64,000 nt of DNA from Fodinibacter sp963730365 (GTDB lineage Bacteria; Actinomycetota; Actinomycetes; Actinomycetales; Dermatophilaceae), in assembly GCA_963730365.1 (NCBI GenBank), contig CAVSRM010000005.1, positions 310,001 through 374,000 on the forward strand, in the 5' to 3' direction. A model generated the notes under the pieces. It made no database searches. It saw nothing but the letters and a program-made list of their open reading frames with translations, and was not told the origin of the DNA. Of this stretch, positions 26,408 through 34,380 are shown piece after piece. Every line of letters starts with the position of its first letter. Within the stretch, counting starts at the first letter, position 1. The position numbers were made by a program, and so were the translations under genes.

Positions 26408-27226
26408 GTGGACGACACCGACGACCCGCAGTCCCCTCGGCCCTCCGGCGGCGTGCCGGACCGCGACTACTACCAGGGGTCGGTGGTCATGCGCCGCTCC
26501 AGGGTGCCCCGGTCGACCACCGACCAGCGGCTCCTCGACAGCTCGGGCTCATCCGACTGGCTGCACACCGACCCGTGGCGCGTCATGCGCATCCAGTCCG
26601 AGTTCGTCACGGGGTTCGGCGCGCTCGCGGAGGTGGGTCCCGCGGTCAGCGTGTTCGGTTCTGCTCGATCGAAACCCGGCGAGCCGTCCTACGAGCTGGG
26701 CGCCAGGGTGGGCCGAGCCCTGGTCGAGGCCGGGTATGCCGTGATCACCGGTGGCGGGCCCGGCACCATGGAGGCGGCCAACAAGGGCGCGCTCGATGCC
26801 GGAGGTGCCTCTGTGGGTCTGGGCATCGAGCTGCCCTTCGAGGCGGGCCTCAACGAGTTCGTCGACCTCGGCGTGAACTTCCGCTACTTCTTCGCGCGCA
26901 AGACGATGTTCGTGAAGTACGCCCAGGGCTTCATCGTCCTTCCCGGCGGGTTCGGCACGCTGGACGAGCTCTTCGAGGCGGTCACCCTGGTGCAGACCCA
27001 GAAGGTCACGAGCTTCCCGATCGTGCTCCTCGGGTGCGACTACTGGGGCGGGCTGCTGGACTGGCTCAGGGGCACGGCGGTCGCAGCGGGCACCATCGGT
27101 GAGGCCGACCTCGATCTTCTGACCCTCACGGACGACGTCGCAGAGGCGGTCGACCTCATCGTCGCCTCGGACCGCGCGGCGGCGCTCACGCGTGCTGCTG
27201 GCGAGCCGCGGCCCGACCGAGAGTGA
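26408..27226 (+). CDS. LOG/TIGR00730 family Rossmann-fold protein
   Basis: A 272-residue protein. VITGGGPGTMEAANKGA and the diagnostic PGGFGTLDELFEAVT place it in the LOG family, often mislabelled lysine decarboxylase. Characterised members are phosphoribohydrolases acting on cytokinin nucleotides or on other nucleoside monophosphates. About 60 charged residues precede the fold, ending before ERVMRIQSEF-like sequence WRVMRIQSEFVTG. GTG 26408 was chosen from the leaderless promoter six bases upstream; the frame extends further into dapE. Position after dapE matches mycobacterial order as I recall. Confidence 0.88.
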   Translation: MDDTDDPQSPRPSGGVPDRDYYQGSVVMRRSRVPRSTTDQRLLDSSGSSDWLHTDPWRVMRIQSEFVTGFGALAEVGPAVSVFGSARSKPGEPSYELGARVGRALVEAGYAVITGGGPGTMEAANKGALDAGGASVGLGIELPFEAGLNEFVDLGVNFRYFFARKTMFVKYAQGFIVLPGGFGTLDELFEAVTLVQTQKVTSFPIVLLGCDYWGGLLDWLRGTAVAAGTIGEADLDLLTLTDDVAEAVDLIVASDRAAALTRAAGEPRPDRE

Positions 27227-27287
27227 CTCGACGGCCTGGCTCTTCCTGGGTCGCCTCGAGGAGCCGCGCGCCAAGGGGTGAGCAGGA

Positions 27288-28397
27288 ATGACCGACCCGG
27301 GGCGGGGGTTGGCAGTGTCGATGACCACTGCCACCCCCGCCCCGTCCCTGTCCGTCCTCGACCTCGTCCCCGTGCGTGCGGGGCAGAGCAGTGCCCAGGC
27401 GGTGGCCGCCTCCCTGGCGCTCGTCGACGCTGCGGACCGGCTGGGCTACTGCCGCTACTGGTTCGCCGAGCACCACAACATGCCGGCCGTCGCCTCGACG
27501 ACGCCGCCGGTGCTCACGGCCGCGGCAGCCGCACGCACCGAGCGGATCCGGGTCGGCTCGGGTGGGGTGATGCTGCCCAACCACGCACCACTCGTCGTGG
27601 CCGAGCAGTTCGCCGCCCTCGAAGCCATCGCCCCGGGTCGGGTCGACCTCGGCGTCGGTCGGGCGCCGGGCAGCGACCCCGTCATCAGCCAGCTGTTGCG
27701 GATGTCGGGCACGACGAGCGACGTGGAGCGCTTCCCCGACCACGTTCGTGACATCGTCTCGCTGCTGTCCGCCGAGGGTGCGACGGTGCGCCTCGCCTCC
27801 GGTGACACCTACTCGGTGCACGCGACGCCGGCCTCGACGAGCGCCCCCCAGGTGTGGCTGCTCGGTTCCAGTGACTACTCGGCGCAGCTGGCGGCCGCCC
27901 TCGGCATGCCGTACGTGTTCGCCAACCACTTCGCCGGCCGCGGGCTGGAGCACGCCCTGGACCTCTACCGGGGCTCGTTCCGGCCGAGCGAGTCCCTCGA
28001 CACCCCCCGCACCTTCCTCACGGCGAACGCCGTCGCCGCGCCCACGGCGGAGGAGGCCGAGGCTCGCGCCGTGCCGCAGCTGCGGATGATGGCCCGGTTG
28101 CGGCTCGGCAGGCCACTGGGCCCGCTCGAGACGGTCGAGCAGGCGGCGTCCGCGCTGGCCGACGAGGGTGACCCCGCTGCCGAGCAGGCGATGGCGGCGG
28201 CCCGACAGTCGTGGTTCGTCGGCACCGGTGATGACGTCGCCGGCCGGCTGAGGGCCTTCGCGGCCCGGTGGGGCGTGGACGAGGTGATGATCTCGCCCGT
28301 CGCCGCCGCCCGGGAGGGAGAGCCGCTGGATGCCTCGCCCGGACGGGCAGCCACCCTGGAGCTGCTGGCTGCGTCCCTGCCGGTCCACGCCGGGTAG
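27288..28397 (+). CDS. LLM class flavin-dependent oxidoreductase
   Basis: A 369-residue bacterial-luciferase-fold protein. Typical segments are GYCRYWFAEHHNMPAVASTT, RIRVGSGGVMLPNH and PLVVAEQFAALEAIAPGRV, followed by DLGVGRAPGSDP. The group uses FMN or F420; this subgroup (alkanal-monooxygenase-like, related to E. coli YhbW) usually uses flavin, but the substrate is unknown. A GCAGGA sits directly before ATG 27288; ATG 27324 (MTTATPAPS) is a possible later start. Confidence 0.87.
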   Translation: MTDPGRGLAVSMTTATPAPSLSVLDLVPVRAGQSSAQAVAASLALVDAADRLGYCRYWFAEHHNMPAVASTTPPVLTAAAAARTERIRVGSGGVMLPNHAPLVVAEQFAALEAIAPGRVDLGVGRAPGSDPVISQLLRMSGTTSDVERFPDHVRDIVSLLSAEGATVRLASGDTYSVHATPASTSAPQVWLLGSSDYSAQLAAALGMPYVFANHFAGRGLEHALDLYRGSFRPSESLDTPRTFLTANAVAAPTAEEAEARAVPQLRMMARLRLGRPLGPLETVEQAASALADEGDPAAEQAMAAARQSWFVGTGDDVAGRLRAFAARWGVDEVMISPVAAAREGEPLDASPGRAATLELLAASLPVHAG

Positions 28398-28414
28398 TGG
28401 CTGGGTCGGGACCG

Positions 28415-28420
28415 TAGGAT
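28415..28420 (+). promoter_or_regulatory. Leaderless -10 element (TAGGAT)
   Basis: TAGGAT ends seven bases before GTG 28428, the first codon of the small DivIVA-like anchor protein. It probably drives the three-gene unit 28428-31241. Confidence 0.6.
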
Positions 28421-28427
28421 CGGCGGC

Positions 28428-28721
28428 GTGATCCCGCTCCTTCTCCTTCTCCTCCTCGTCGCCGTGGCACTCGTCGCCGTGGTGCTGGGGGTGGCGAGCG
28501 GCCGCATCCGCGTCGACCCGCTCAGCCCCGCCACGCGCTCCGCCCCCGACCACGGGCTCCCAGCAGCTCCGGAGTCGGCCGACGTCGACGCAGTGCGCTT
28601 CGACACGGCGCCGACCGGCTACCTCCCGCGCGAGGTCGATGCCCACCTCGACGAGCTGAGGGACCGGCTCGCCGAGCAGGAACGCCGGATCGCGGCCCTG
28701 CGCGAGGACGGGAGGGGCTGA
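28428..28721 (+). CDS. Small membrane-anchored DivIVA-like protein
   Basis: A 97-residue protein. Residues 1-24 are a hydrophobic helix (MIPLLLLLLLVAVALVAVVL). A Pro/Ala linker leads to VRFDTAPTGYLPREVDAHLD (residues 56-75) and a charged coiled coil to the end (RDRLAEQERRIAALRED). The F-x5-GY-x3-EVD pattern is that of the DivIVA/GpsB N-terminal membrane-binding segment. Mycobacteria have a comparable small protein at this chromosomal position as I recall. The next gene starts three bases after the stop, and the gene after that repeats the same motif. Confidence 0.7.
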   Translation: MIPLLLLLLLVAVALVAVVLGVASGRIRVDPLSPATRSAPDHGLPAAPESADVDAVRFDTAPTGYLPREVDAHLDELRDRLAEQERRIAALREDGRG

Positions 28722-28723
28722 GC

Positions 28724-29161
28724 ATGGCCTTCACCCTCGTCCGCCGCGCCCGCGTCCCGGCCCGCCGTGCGTGGGATGCCGTGTCCGACCTCGCCGAGCA
28801 CACCCGGCACGTCCCGCTGACCACGGTTCGCGTCAGCGGTCCCGGCCTCGTCCTCGGCAGCGAGGTCGTCGCTCGCACGGGTCTGGGCCCCGTCGGGTTC
28901 GCCGACCGGATGCTCGTCACCGGCATCGACCCCGGCACCCGCCTGCGCCTGGTCAAGACAGGTCTGTGGCTGCGCGGCTGGGCCGAGATCACCGTCGAAG
29001 AGGACGGAGAGGGCTCGCGGGTGACGTGGGTGGAGGAGCTCTGGCTGCCCGGTCTACGGCGGCTGACCAGGCCACTCGGTGACCGGCTCGGCCCCCTCCT
29101 CTTCGGCCCCGCCCTCGACGGCCTGCTGGCCGGTGCGGCAGCCGGCCGGCCCTCCCCGTGA
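28724..29161 (+). CDS. SRPBCC superfamily protein
   Basis: A 145-residue START/Bet v1-like fold (SRPBCC, polyketide cyclase-like). FTLVRRARVPARRAWDAVSD is the usual opening, where the first helix follows strand one, and TRLRLVKTGLWLRGWAEITV is the antiparallel sheet. The fold makes a hydrophobic pocket for lipids or polyketides; the ligand is unknown. It sits between two genes encoding DivIVA-like motifs and is probably cotranscribed with both. Confidence 0.75.
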   Translation: MAFTLVRRARVPARRAWDAVSDLAEHTRHVPLTTVRVSGPGLVLGSEVVARTGLGPVGFADRMLVTGIDPGTRLRLVKTGLWLRGWAEITVEEDGEGSRVTWVEELWLPGLRRLTRPLGDRLGPLLFGPALDGLLAGAAAGRPSP

Positions 29162-29174
29162 CGCGGGGCCCCCG

Positions 29175-31241
29175 ATGATCTGGGCGGCCCTCGCGGTCGG
29201 CATCGTCGTGGTGGTCGGCGGCGCGTGGCTGCTGGGCCGGCCTCGCGCCGAGCGCGCCGGCACCGACCTCCGCGCCGACACCGCCATCGAGGAGCCGTCG
29301 CCGGAACCGGCCTACCGCACCGCGCTGTGGGGCTACCGGCGCGAGCAGGTCGAGGAGGTCGTGGGCGCCCTGCAGGCGCAGCTCGCGCGTCAGGACGTGC
29401 TCATCGCCGAGCTCAGCGGGGAGGCCCCGCCCCCTGCCCCAGCGGTGGCCGAGGAGCCGCCCCCCGGCCGGGGGCCGGCAGCCGGCGACACCCGCAGGCC
29501 GGCCGCCGGGCCCCCCGCACCGCTGCGGGCACTCGACCTCCTCGCCGTCCCTGCCTACCTGGGCGTCGCGGCGTACGTCCTCTCCGGCCTCATCAGCGCG
29601 GTTCGGGGCGGCTACCTCTCCCAGGGAGTCCAGGATCAGCAGGCCTTCGAGTGGTACTTCGGTGCCGCGGCCCACAACCTGACGACCTTCTCCAACCCGT
29701 TGTTCACCGACCTCCAGAACTTCCCCGACGGCGTGAACCTCATGGCGAACGCCTCGATGCTCGGACTCGGCATCCCCCTCGCCCCGCTGACGCTCCTCGC
29801 CGGCCCCTCCGTGACCTTCCTCCTCGTGGAGCTGCTCGGCCTGGCCCTCACCGCGAGCGCCTGGTTCTGGGTGTTCCGCCGGTGGCTCCCGGTGCACCCG
29901 GCGGCGGCCTTCCTCGGTGGGCTGTTCGCCGGTTTCGCCCCGGGCCTGGTCTCGCACGCCAACGGCCACCCCAACTTCGTGGCCCAGATGCTCGTCCCGG
30001 TCATCCTGGACCGGGTGCTCCGCCTCGCCGACGGCCGTCGGGCGGTGCGCGACGGCGTGGTCCTCGGTCTCCTCGTTGCCTGGCAGGTGCTCATCGGTGA
30101 GGAGGTGCTGCTGCTCTCCGTCATCGGGATGACGATCGGAGGCCTGGTGCTGCTCGCCCACGGCCGGGTGCCCGTGCGCGAGATGCTCCCCGGCCTGGCG
30201 GTCGGTGCGGTGGTGGCGCTGGCGATCACCGCGGTGCCGCTGTGGTGGCAGTTCTTCGGCCCACGCAGCTATGCGACGATCTGGCACCCGCCGGCCGGCA
30301 ACGACCTCGCCCAGCTGTGGTCCCGCGCCACCCGCACCGTGGGCGCCGATCCGTGGGCCTCCGCCGCCCTCTCGATGAACCGCACCGAGGAGAACTCGTT
30401 CTTCGGCATCCCGCTCCTCGTCGCAGCCGCCGTGGTCGTGGGGGTGGGGTGGCGCCGGCCCCTCGTGCAGGCCCTCGGCGCCGTCGTCGTGCTCTCCTCC
30501 TGGCTCTCCCTCGGTGAGGAGGTGACCGTGCACGGGCGGGCCACCGGCATCCCCGGCCCCTGGGCGGTGGTCGAAGCGCTCCCGGTGGTCCAGAACGTCC
30601 TGCCCACCCGCCTCGCCCTCGTGGCGGTCCCCGCGCTGGCGGCGCTGCTGGCGATCGGTGTCGAGATGGTGCGCGTCGCCACCGCTCGGTATGCCGGGAA
30701 CGCCGGGGCAGCGCTCGCGGCGGGCGTGGGCGCGGGTGTCCTGGTCCTGCTCCCCGTCGTGCCCACCCCGCTGGTCGTGGACCCGCGGCCCCAGGTTCCC
30801 GCCTTCTTCACCGACGGGTCATGGCAGCAGTGGGTGGACGACGGGTCGGTCTACGCCGTTCCACCACCATCGGTCGCCGATGCCCGCGCCCTGGACTGGC
30901 AGGCCGCCGCGCGGTGGGGCTTCCCCGTCGTCGCCGGCTACTTCGTGGGGCCCGGACCGGGCGCCGACCGGGTGGGGCAGTACGGCGCGACCCCCACTGC
31001 CCTGACCCAGTGGATCGGCCGCACAGTGGTGGACGGCGTGGCGCCACCCCTGGACGACGCGCAGGTCGCGGTCCTCCGCCAGGACCTCGTCGACGGGCGG
31101 GTCGACGCGGTGGTGCTGCCGCAGGACCGTGCCGACGCCGCGCTGCTGCATGACGCTCTCTCGCGAGTCCTCGGAACCCCGACGAGCGAGGGTGGTGTCG
31201 ACGTCTGGGACGTGCGAGACGTGGACGGTGGCACGCCCTGA
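29175..31241 (+). CDS. Polytopic membrane protein with N-terminal DivIVA-like motif, GT-C-like
   Basis: A 688-residue protein. Residues 1-20 form a hydrophobic helix. Residues 47-81 repeat the DivIVA-like pattern of the 97-residue protein upstream (YRTALWGYRREQVEEVVGAL). A Pro-rich linker leads to about ten transmembrane helices starting near residue 120, with a first extracytoplasmic loop rich in Asp/Asn (GVQDQQAFEWYFGAAAHNLT) as in GT-C glycosyltransferases and related membrane proteins. The last ~120 residues form a soluble domain (AQVAVLRQDLVDGRVDAVVL). No enzyme activity can be assigned. The start ATG 29175 follows the SRPBCC stop by 13 bases. Confidence 0.65.
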   Translation: MIWAALAVGIVVVVGGAWLLGRPRAERAGTDLRADTAIEEPSPEPAYRTALWGYRREQVEEVVGALQAQLARQDVLIAELSGEAPPPAPAVAEEPPPGRGPAAGDTRRPAAGPPAPLRALDLLAVPAYLGVAAYVLSGLISAVRGGYLSQGVQDQQAFEWYFGAAAHNLTTFSNPLFTDLQNFPDGVNLMANASMLGLGIPLAPLTLLAGPSVTFLLVELLGLALTASAWFWVFRRWLPVHPAAAFLGGLFAGFAPGLVSHANGHPNFVAQMLVPVILDRVLRLADGRRAVRDGVVLGLLVAWQVLIGEEVLLLSVIGMTIGGLVLLAHGRVPVREMLPGLAVGAVVALAITAVPLWWQFFGPRSYATIWHPPAGNDLAQLWSRATRTVGADPWASAALSMNRTEENSFFGIPLLVAAAVVVGVGWRRPLVQALGAVVVLSSWLSLGEEVTVHGRATGIPGPWAVVEALPVVQNVLPTRLALVAVPALAALLAIGVEMVRVATARYAGNAGAALAAGVGAGVLVLLPVVPTPLVVDPRPQVPAFFTDGSWQQWVDDGSVYAVPPPSVADARALDWQAAARWGFPVVAGYFVGPGPGADRVGQYGATPTALTQWIGRTVVDGVAPPLDDAQVAVLRQDLVDGRVDAVVLPQDRADAALLHDALSRVLGTPTSEGGVDVWDVRDVDGGTP

Positions 31242-31330
31242 CGGCGCAGGGGCCGTCCGCGCTCGTTGCCGACCCACACCCCCTGGGGGGTGAAGACCGG
31301 ACCGGATTTCGTCCTGCCGCAGCGCTGCGG

Positions 31331-31336
31331 GATAAT
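31331..31336 (+). promoter_or_regulatory. Candidate -10 for DUF3117 gene (GATAAT)
   Basis: GATAAT is close to the sigma-70 -10 consensus and lies 75 bases before ATG 31412, so this gene would be leadered. No clear -35 is seen. Confidence 0.35.
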
Positions 31337-31411
31337 GGGGGTCAATCTCCGACTGTCCGGCGTCGGAGCACAGCGCGGTGTACGACGGCCGCGCCGAAGA
31401 AGGGAAGACGC

Positions 31412-31585
31412 ATGGCGGCAATGAAGCCGAGGACGGGCGACGGCCCGCTCGAGGTCACCAAGGAAGGTCGCGGCATCGTCCTTCGCATGCCCCTCGAGGG
31501 CGGCGGAAGGTTGGTCGTCGAGATGACGCCCGACGAGGTGCGTGCGCTCGGTACGGCGATCGAGAACTGCGAAGGTCTGGCCTGA
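31412..31585 (+). CDS. DUF3117 family small protein
   Basis: A 57-residue protein. The sequence opens MAAMKPRTGDGPLEVTKEGR, continues GIVLRMPLEGGGRLVVEMTP and ends in a short DEVRALGTAI helix. Nearly identical proteins of 55-60 residues are found across actinobacteria as DUF3117; the function is unknown and the strong conservation suggests a core role. A GAAGGGAAG purine stretch lies upstream of the ATG. A perfect 34-bp palindrome follows the stop. Confidence 0.9.
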   Translation: MAAMKPRTGDGPLEVTKEGRGIVLRMPLEGGGRLVVEMTPDEVRALGTAIENCEGLA

Positions 31586-31603
31586 CGATTCCCTGACGTC
31601 AGT

Positions 31604-31637
31604 CGACGGGGCCCCCACCATGGTGGGGGCCCCGTCG
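31604..31637 (+). terminator. 34-bp perfect palindrome after the DUF3117 gene
   Basis: Bases 31604-31637 are a perfect palindrome (arms CGACGGGGCCCCCACCA and its complement, no spacer). As RNA it would fold into a very stable hairpin 18 bases after the stop. It lacks a U-tract, so it is an I-shaped actinobacterial-type terminator or an mRNA-protecting stem. Confidence 0.65.
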
Positions 31638-31724
31638 TGCGTACCGCCCCGTGCGCCGACGCCGGCCCGGAAGGGCCGCCGCCCAGGCGGCGATGGTCCC
31701 CACGGCCCGCACCGGGTCCCTCGG

Positions 31725-31730
31725 TAGGGT
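31725..31730 (+). promoter_or_regulatory. Leaderless -10 element for leucyl aminopeptidase (TAGGGT)
   Basis: TAGGGT ends six bases before GTG 31737, supporting GTG as the start of the aminopeptidase and a leaderless mRNA. Confidence 0.6.
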
Positions 31731-31736
31731 CATCCG

Positions 31737-33260
31737 GTGCCCTCCGACGTGATCCTCAGCCCCCCGGTGTCCGACTGGTCCTCCGACACGAGCGGAGACG
31801 TCGTCCCGGCGAGCGTCGCCACGAGCCATGCCGACCTGGCCCTGCCGCTCCACGACGGGACCGAGCGCGACCCGGACGTCGACGCCCTCCTGGCTGACCT
31901 CGGCCTCGACCCGCAGGCGGTGCGGCGCACCCACGAGCCCGCGAGGACGGCCGGGAGCATCACGACGGTGCCGCTGCTCCCCGGCGCCCACGCGGTGCGG
32001 CGCGTGCTCCTCGTCGGGGTGGGGTCGGCCGGCCCGGCCGACTGGCGACGGGCCGGCGCCGCAGTGGGTCGGGCGACGCGGGAGCGCGACGTCGCCATTC
32101 ATGCGGTGGGGTCGCTGGCGGGCCCTGACACGCTGTCGGCCTACGTCGAGGGTGCCGTGCTCGGAGGGTGGACATCCCCCCGGTGGACCGCCGAGGGCCC
32201 GGTCCCCGGCACCCGTCCCGCCGCGACCGCCGTGGTCACGGGCGCCGGTGACCACGGGGTCGCCGACCGGGTGCGCCGGTCGGTCGTGCGCGCCCGCGCC
32301 CAGCTGCTGGCCCGCGGGCTCGCGATCACCCCCTCCAACACCAAGAACCCCGCCTGGATGGCCCGGCAGGCACGCACCCTCGGGCGTCGCGGAGGGCTCG
32401 ACGTGACGGTGTGGGACGAGCGCGCGCTGCGGCGCGACGGCTTCGGCGGGCTCATCGCCGTGGGCCAGGGATCGGCGACCCCTCCCAGACTGGTGCGCGT
32501 GGACCACGTGCCCCCCGGGGCCACCGCGACGACGCCCCGGGTGGTGCTCGTCGGCAAGGGCATCACCTTCGACACCGGGGGTCTCCAGGTCAAGCCTTCC
32601 GACGGCATGCTGGCGATGAAGACCGACATGTCGGGTTCGGCCGTGGTCCTCGCAGTGCTGGCCGCCTGTCGTGAGCTCGACGTGCCGGTCCGGGTGACCG
32701 GCCTGCTCGCCCTGGCCGAGAACGCCGTCGGCGCCGCGGCCTACCGACCCGGTGACGTCGTCACCCAGTTCGGCGGACGAACCGTGGAGATCGGCAACAC
32801 CGACGCCGAGGGACGCATCGTCCTGGCCGACGCCCTCGCCTACGCCGACGCGCACCTGGAGCCTGACTGGCTCGTCGACGTCGCCACCCTCACCGGGGCG
32901 GCCAGGATCGCCCTCGGCCGCGTCATGGCCCCGGTGTTCGCCACCGATGAGCCCCTGAGTGACTCACTCGTGGAAGCGGGGAGGACGACAGGTGAGACGC
33001 TGTGGCCGATGCCCCTCGCGACGACCTACCGTCGAGCCCTCGACTCGGATGTGGCCGACGTGGCCCACATCGCGCCGGGCGTTGGTGGCGGCGCCGTCAC
33101 GGCGGCACTGTTCCTGCGCGAGTTCGTCGGGGAGCGCAGCTGGGCGCACCTCGACATCGCCGGAACAGGTCGGTCGGACGTCGACGCCGGCATCCTCGCC
33201 AAGGGAGGCACCGGGTTCGGGACACGACTGCTGCTGCGGTGGCTGGAGGAGATCGCATGA
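31737..33260 (+). CDS. pepA: Leucyl aminopeptidase, M17 family
   Basis: A 507-residue M17 peptidase. The N-terminal domain ends near residue 190, and the catalytic domain starts VLVGKGITFDTGGLQVKPSD with metal-ligand Lys and Asp. The family signature is NTDAEGRIVLADAL. The two-manganese/zinc hexameric cytosolic enzyme releases N-terminal amino acids from peptides. The stop overlaps the start of the next gene (ATGA). The leaderless GTG start is supported by the -10 six bases upstream. Confidence 0.93.
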   Translation: MPSDVILSPPVSDWSSDTSGDVVPASVATSHADLALPLHDGTERDPDVDALLADLGLDPQAVRRTHEPARTAGSITTVPLLPGAHAVRRVLLVGVGSAGPADWRRAGAAVGRATRERDVAIHAVGSLAGPDTLSAYVEGAVLGGWTSPRWTAEGPVPGTRPAATAVVTGAGDHGVADRVRRSVVRARAQLLARGLAITPSNTKNPAWMARQARTLGRRGGLDVTVWDERALRRDGFGGLIAVGQGSATPPRLVRVDHVPPGATATTPRVVLVGKGITFDTGGLQVKPSDGMLAMKTDMSGSAVVLAVLAACRELDVPVRVTGLLALAENAVGAAAYRPGDVVTQFGGRTVEIGNTDAEGRIVLADALAYADAHLEPDWLVDVATLTGAARIALGRVMAPVFATDEPLSDSLVEAGRTTGETLWPMPLATTYRRALDSDVADVAHIAPGVGGGAVTAALFLREFVGERSWAHLDIAGTGRSDVDAGILAKGGTGFGTRLLLRWLEEIA

Positions 33261-33613
33261 ACGCCGGGTACGGGCTCACGGTTCGCTGGTCGCTGCAGGA
33301 TGCCCCGGCCGGTGTCCCGGACCAGCTGAGGGAGTACGTCGTCGGCACCTCGATCGCCCGGTTCATGTTCCTGGACGGCCTGGCGTTCAAGGTGTGGCGG
33401 ATGCGCGCGGGGGAATGGTTCGAGGGCACCTACGTCTTCGACACCGAGCAGGAGCGTTCGGTGTTCCGAGAGGGCTTCGAGCCGGGGGCCGCCGAGTCGC
33501 CGGGCAGCGCCCTCATCGGCTCGCCGCCGGTCGTCATCGAGGACTGGGAGGTCGTCGCCATCGCCGAGGGCCCGGCCGGCTTTCGTCGCGGGGCGGGACC
33601 GGACGTCACGTGA
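33257..33613 (+). CDS. YdhR-like small alpha/beta protein, function unknown
   Basis: A 118-residue protein. FMFLDGLAFKVWRMRAGEWF followed by EGTYVFDTEQERSVFREGF resembles the YdhR-type dimeric ferredoxin-like barrel, in which a Trp/Lys strand is followed by an aromatic beta hairpin. YdhR proteins are called monooxygenases without proven activity. Translation is probably coupled to pepA (ATGA overlap). The similarity is from pattern only and is not strong. Confidence 0.55.
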   Translation: MNAGYGLTVRWSLQDAPAGVPDQLREYVVGTSIARFMFLDGLAFKVWRMRAGEWFEGTYVFDTEQERSVFREGFEPGAAESPGSALIGSPPVVIEDWEVVAIAEGPAGFRRGAGPDVT

Positions 33614-33634
33614 GTGCGAGGGCCCCGGTGAGGG

Positions 33635-34270
33635 TCACCGCCTGACGGCGACGATCAGCCCGTCACTGACCGGGAGCAGCGCCGATGTGAGGTCGTCGTG
33701 GTCCCTGACCGCCTTGCCGAGGTCTCGCAGCGTGACGGTCGTCTCGTCGCGGGCGGCGGGATCGGCCACCTTGTCGTGCCAGAGCATGTTGTCCATGACG
33801 AGGACACCGCCGCTACGGAGCAGGCGCACGGCGTGCTCGACGTAGGTGGGGTAGCCGGGCTTGTCGGCGTCGATGAGGACGAGGTCGTAGGCCCCGTCGG
33901 TCATCCGCGGCAGCACCTCCGCAGCCGCCCCCGTGATGACCCGGGTCCGTTGGTGGGCGTACCCCGCGGCCACGTAGGCCTCGCGGGCTGCCCGCTGGTG
34001 CTCAGCCGAGGAGTCGATCGTCGTCAGCACGCCGTCGTCCGGCATGCCGGACAGGAGCCACAGCCCCGAGGTCCCGGCTCCCGTGCCCACCTCGACGACG
34101 TGCCGAGCCTGCACCGCCGCCGCCACGAACCTGAGCACCGCACCGGCGCCCGTGCCGACCGGGACCGCGTCGCCGAACTCCAGGCCGCGTCGACGGGCGT
34201 TGTCGACGACCTCCGGTTCGGTCACGAAATCCTCGGCGTAGGACCAGCTCGCGGGCTTCAGGGGACTCAT
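33635..34270 (-). CDS. O-methyltransferase, class I SAM-dependent (family 3)
   Basis: A 211-residue methyltransferase of the catechol O-methyltransferase-like family. SAM motif I is VVEVGTGAGTSGLWLL and the metal-binding motif is YDLVLIDADKPGYPTY. It uses SAM and a divalent cation; the acceptor is unknown. It diverges from sigE across 110 bp, as the homologous pair does in M. tuberculosis as I recall. The minus-strand TAGGCT -10 is six bases before the ATG. Confidence 0.92.
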   Translation of the reverse strand: MSPLKPASWSYAEDFVTEPEVVDNARRRGLEFGDAVPVGTGAGAVLRFVAAAVQARHVVEVGTGAGTSGLWLLSGMPDDGVLTTIDSSAEHQRAAREAYVAAGYAHQRTRVITGAAAEVLPRMTDGAYDLVLIDADKPGYPTYVEHAVRLLRSGGVLVMDNMLWHDKVADPAARDETTVTLRDLGKAVRDHDDLTSALLPVSDGLIVAVRR

Positions 34271-34276
34271 GTGGCC

Positions 34277-34282
34277 AGCCTA
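34277..34282 (-). promoter_or_regulatory. Leaderless -10 element for the O-methyltransferase (TAGGCT)
   Basis: On the minus strand TAGGCT ends six bases before ATG 34270. It lies in the 110-bp gap shared with the sigE promoter. Confidence 0.55.
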
Positions 34283-34341
34283 CGACCACGGGCCCCGCGC
34301 GCGGCGCACGCGGACGTTCCCAGCGTTCGTTCAGGTAGGGC

Positions 34342-34367
34342 GGGAACAATTCGCACCCAGAACGCGT
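34342..34367 (+). promoter_or_regulatory. Candidate ECF promoter upstream of sigE (GGGAAC-N16-CGTA)
   Basis: GGGAACA at 34342-34348 and CGTA at 34364-34367 match the ECF consensus GGGAAC(A/C)-N16-CGTT except for the last base. SigE-type sigma factors commonly drive their own gene. An opposing GTTCCC at 34316-34321 mirrors the -35 element, which could be a second site on the other strand. Confidence 0.5.
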
Positions 34368-34380
34368 ATCGATAGGCAAC

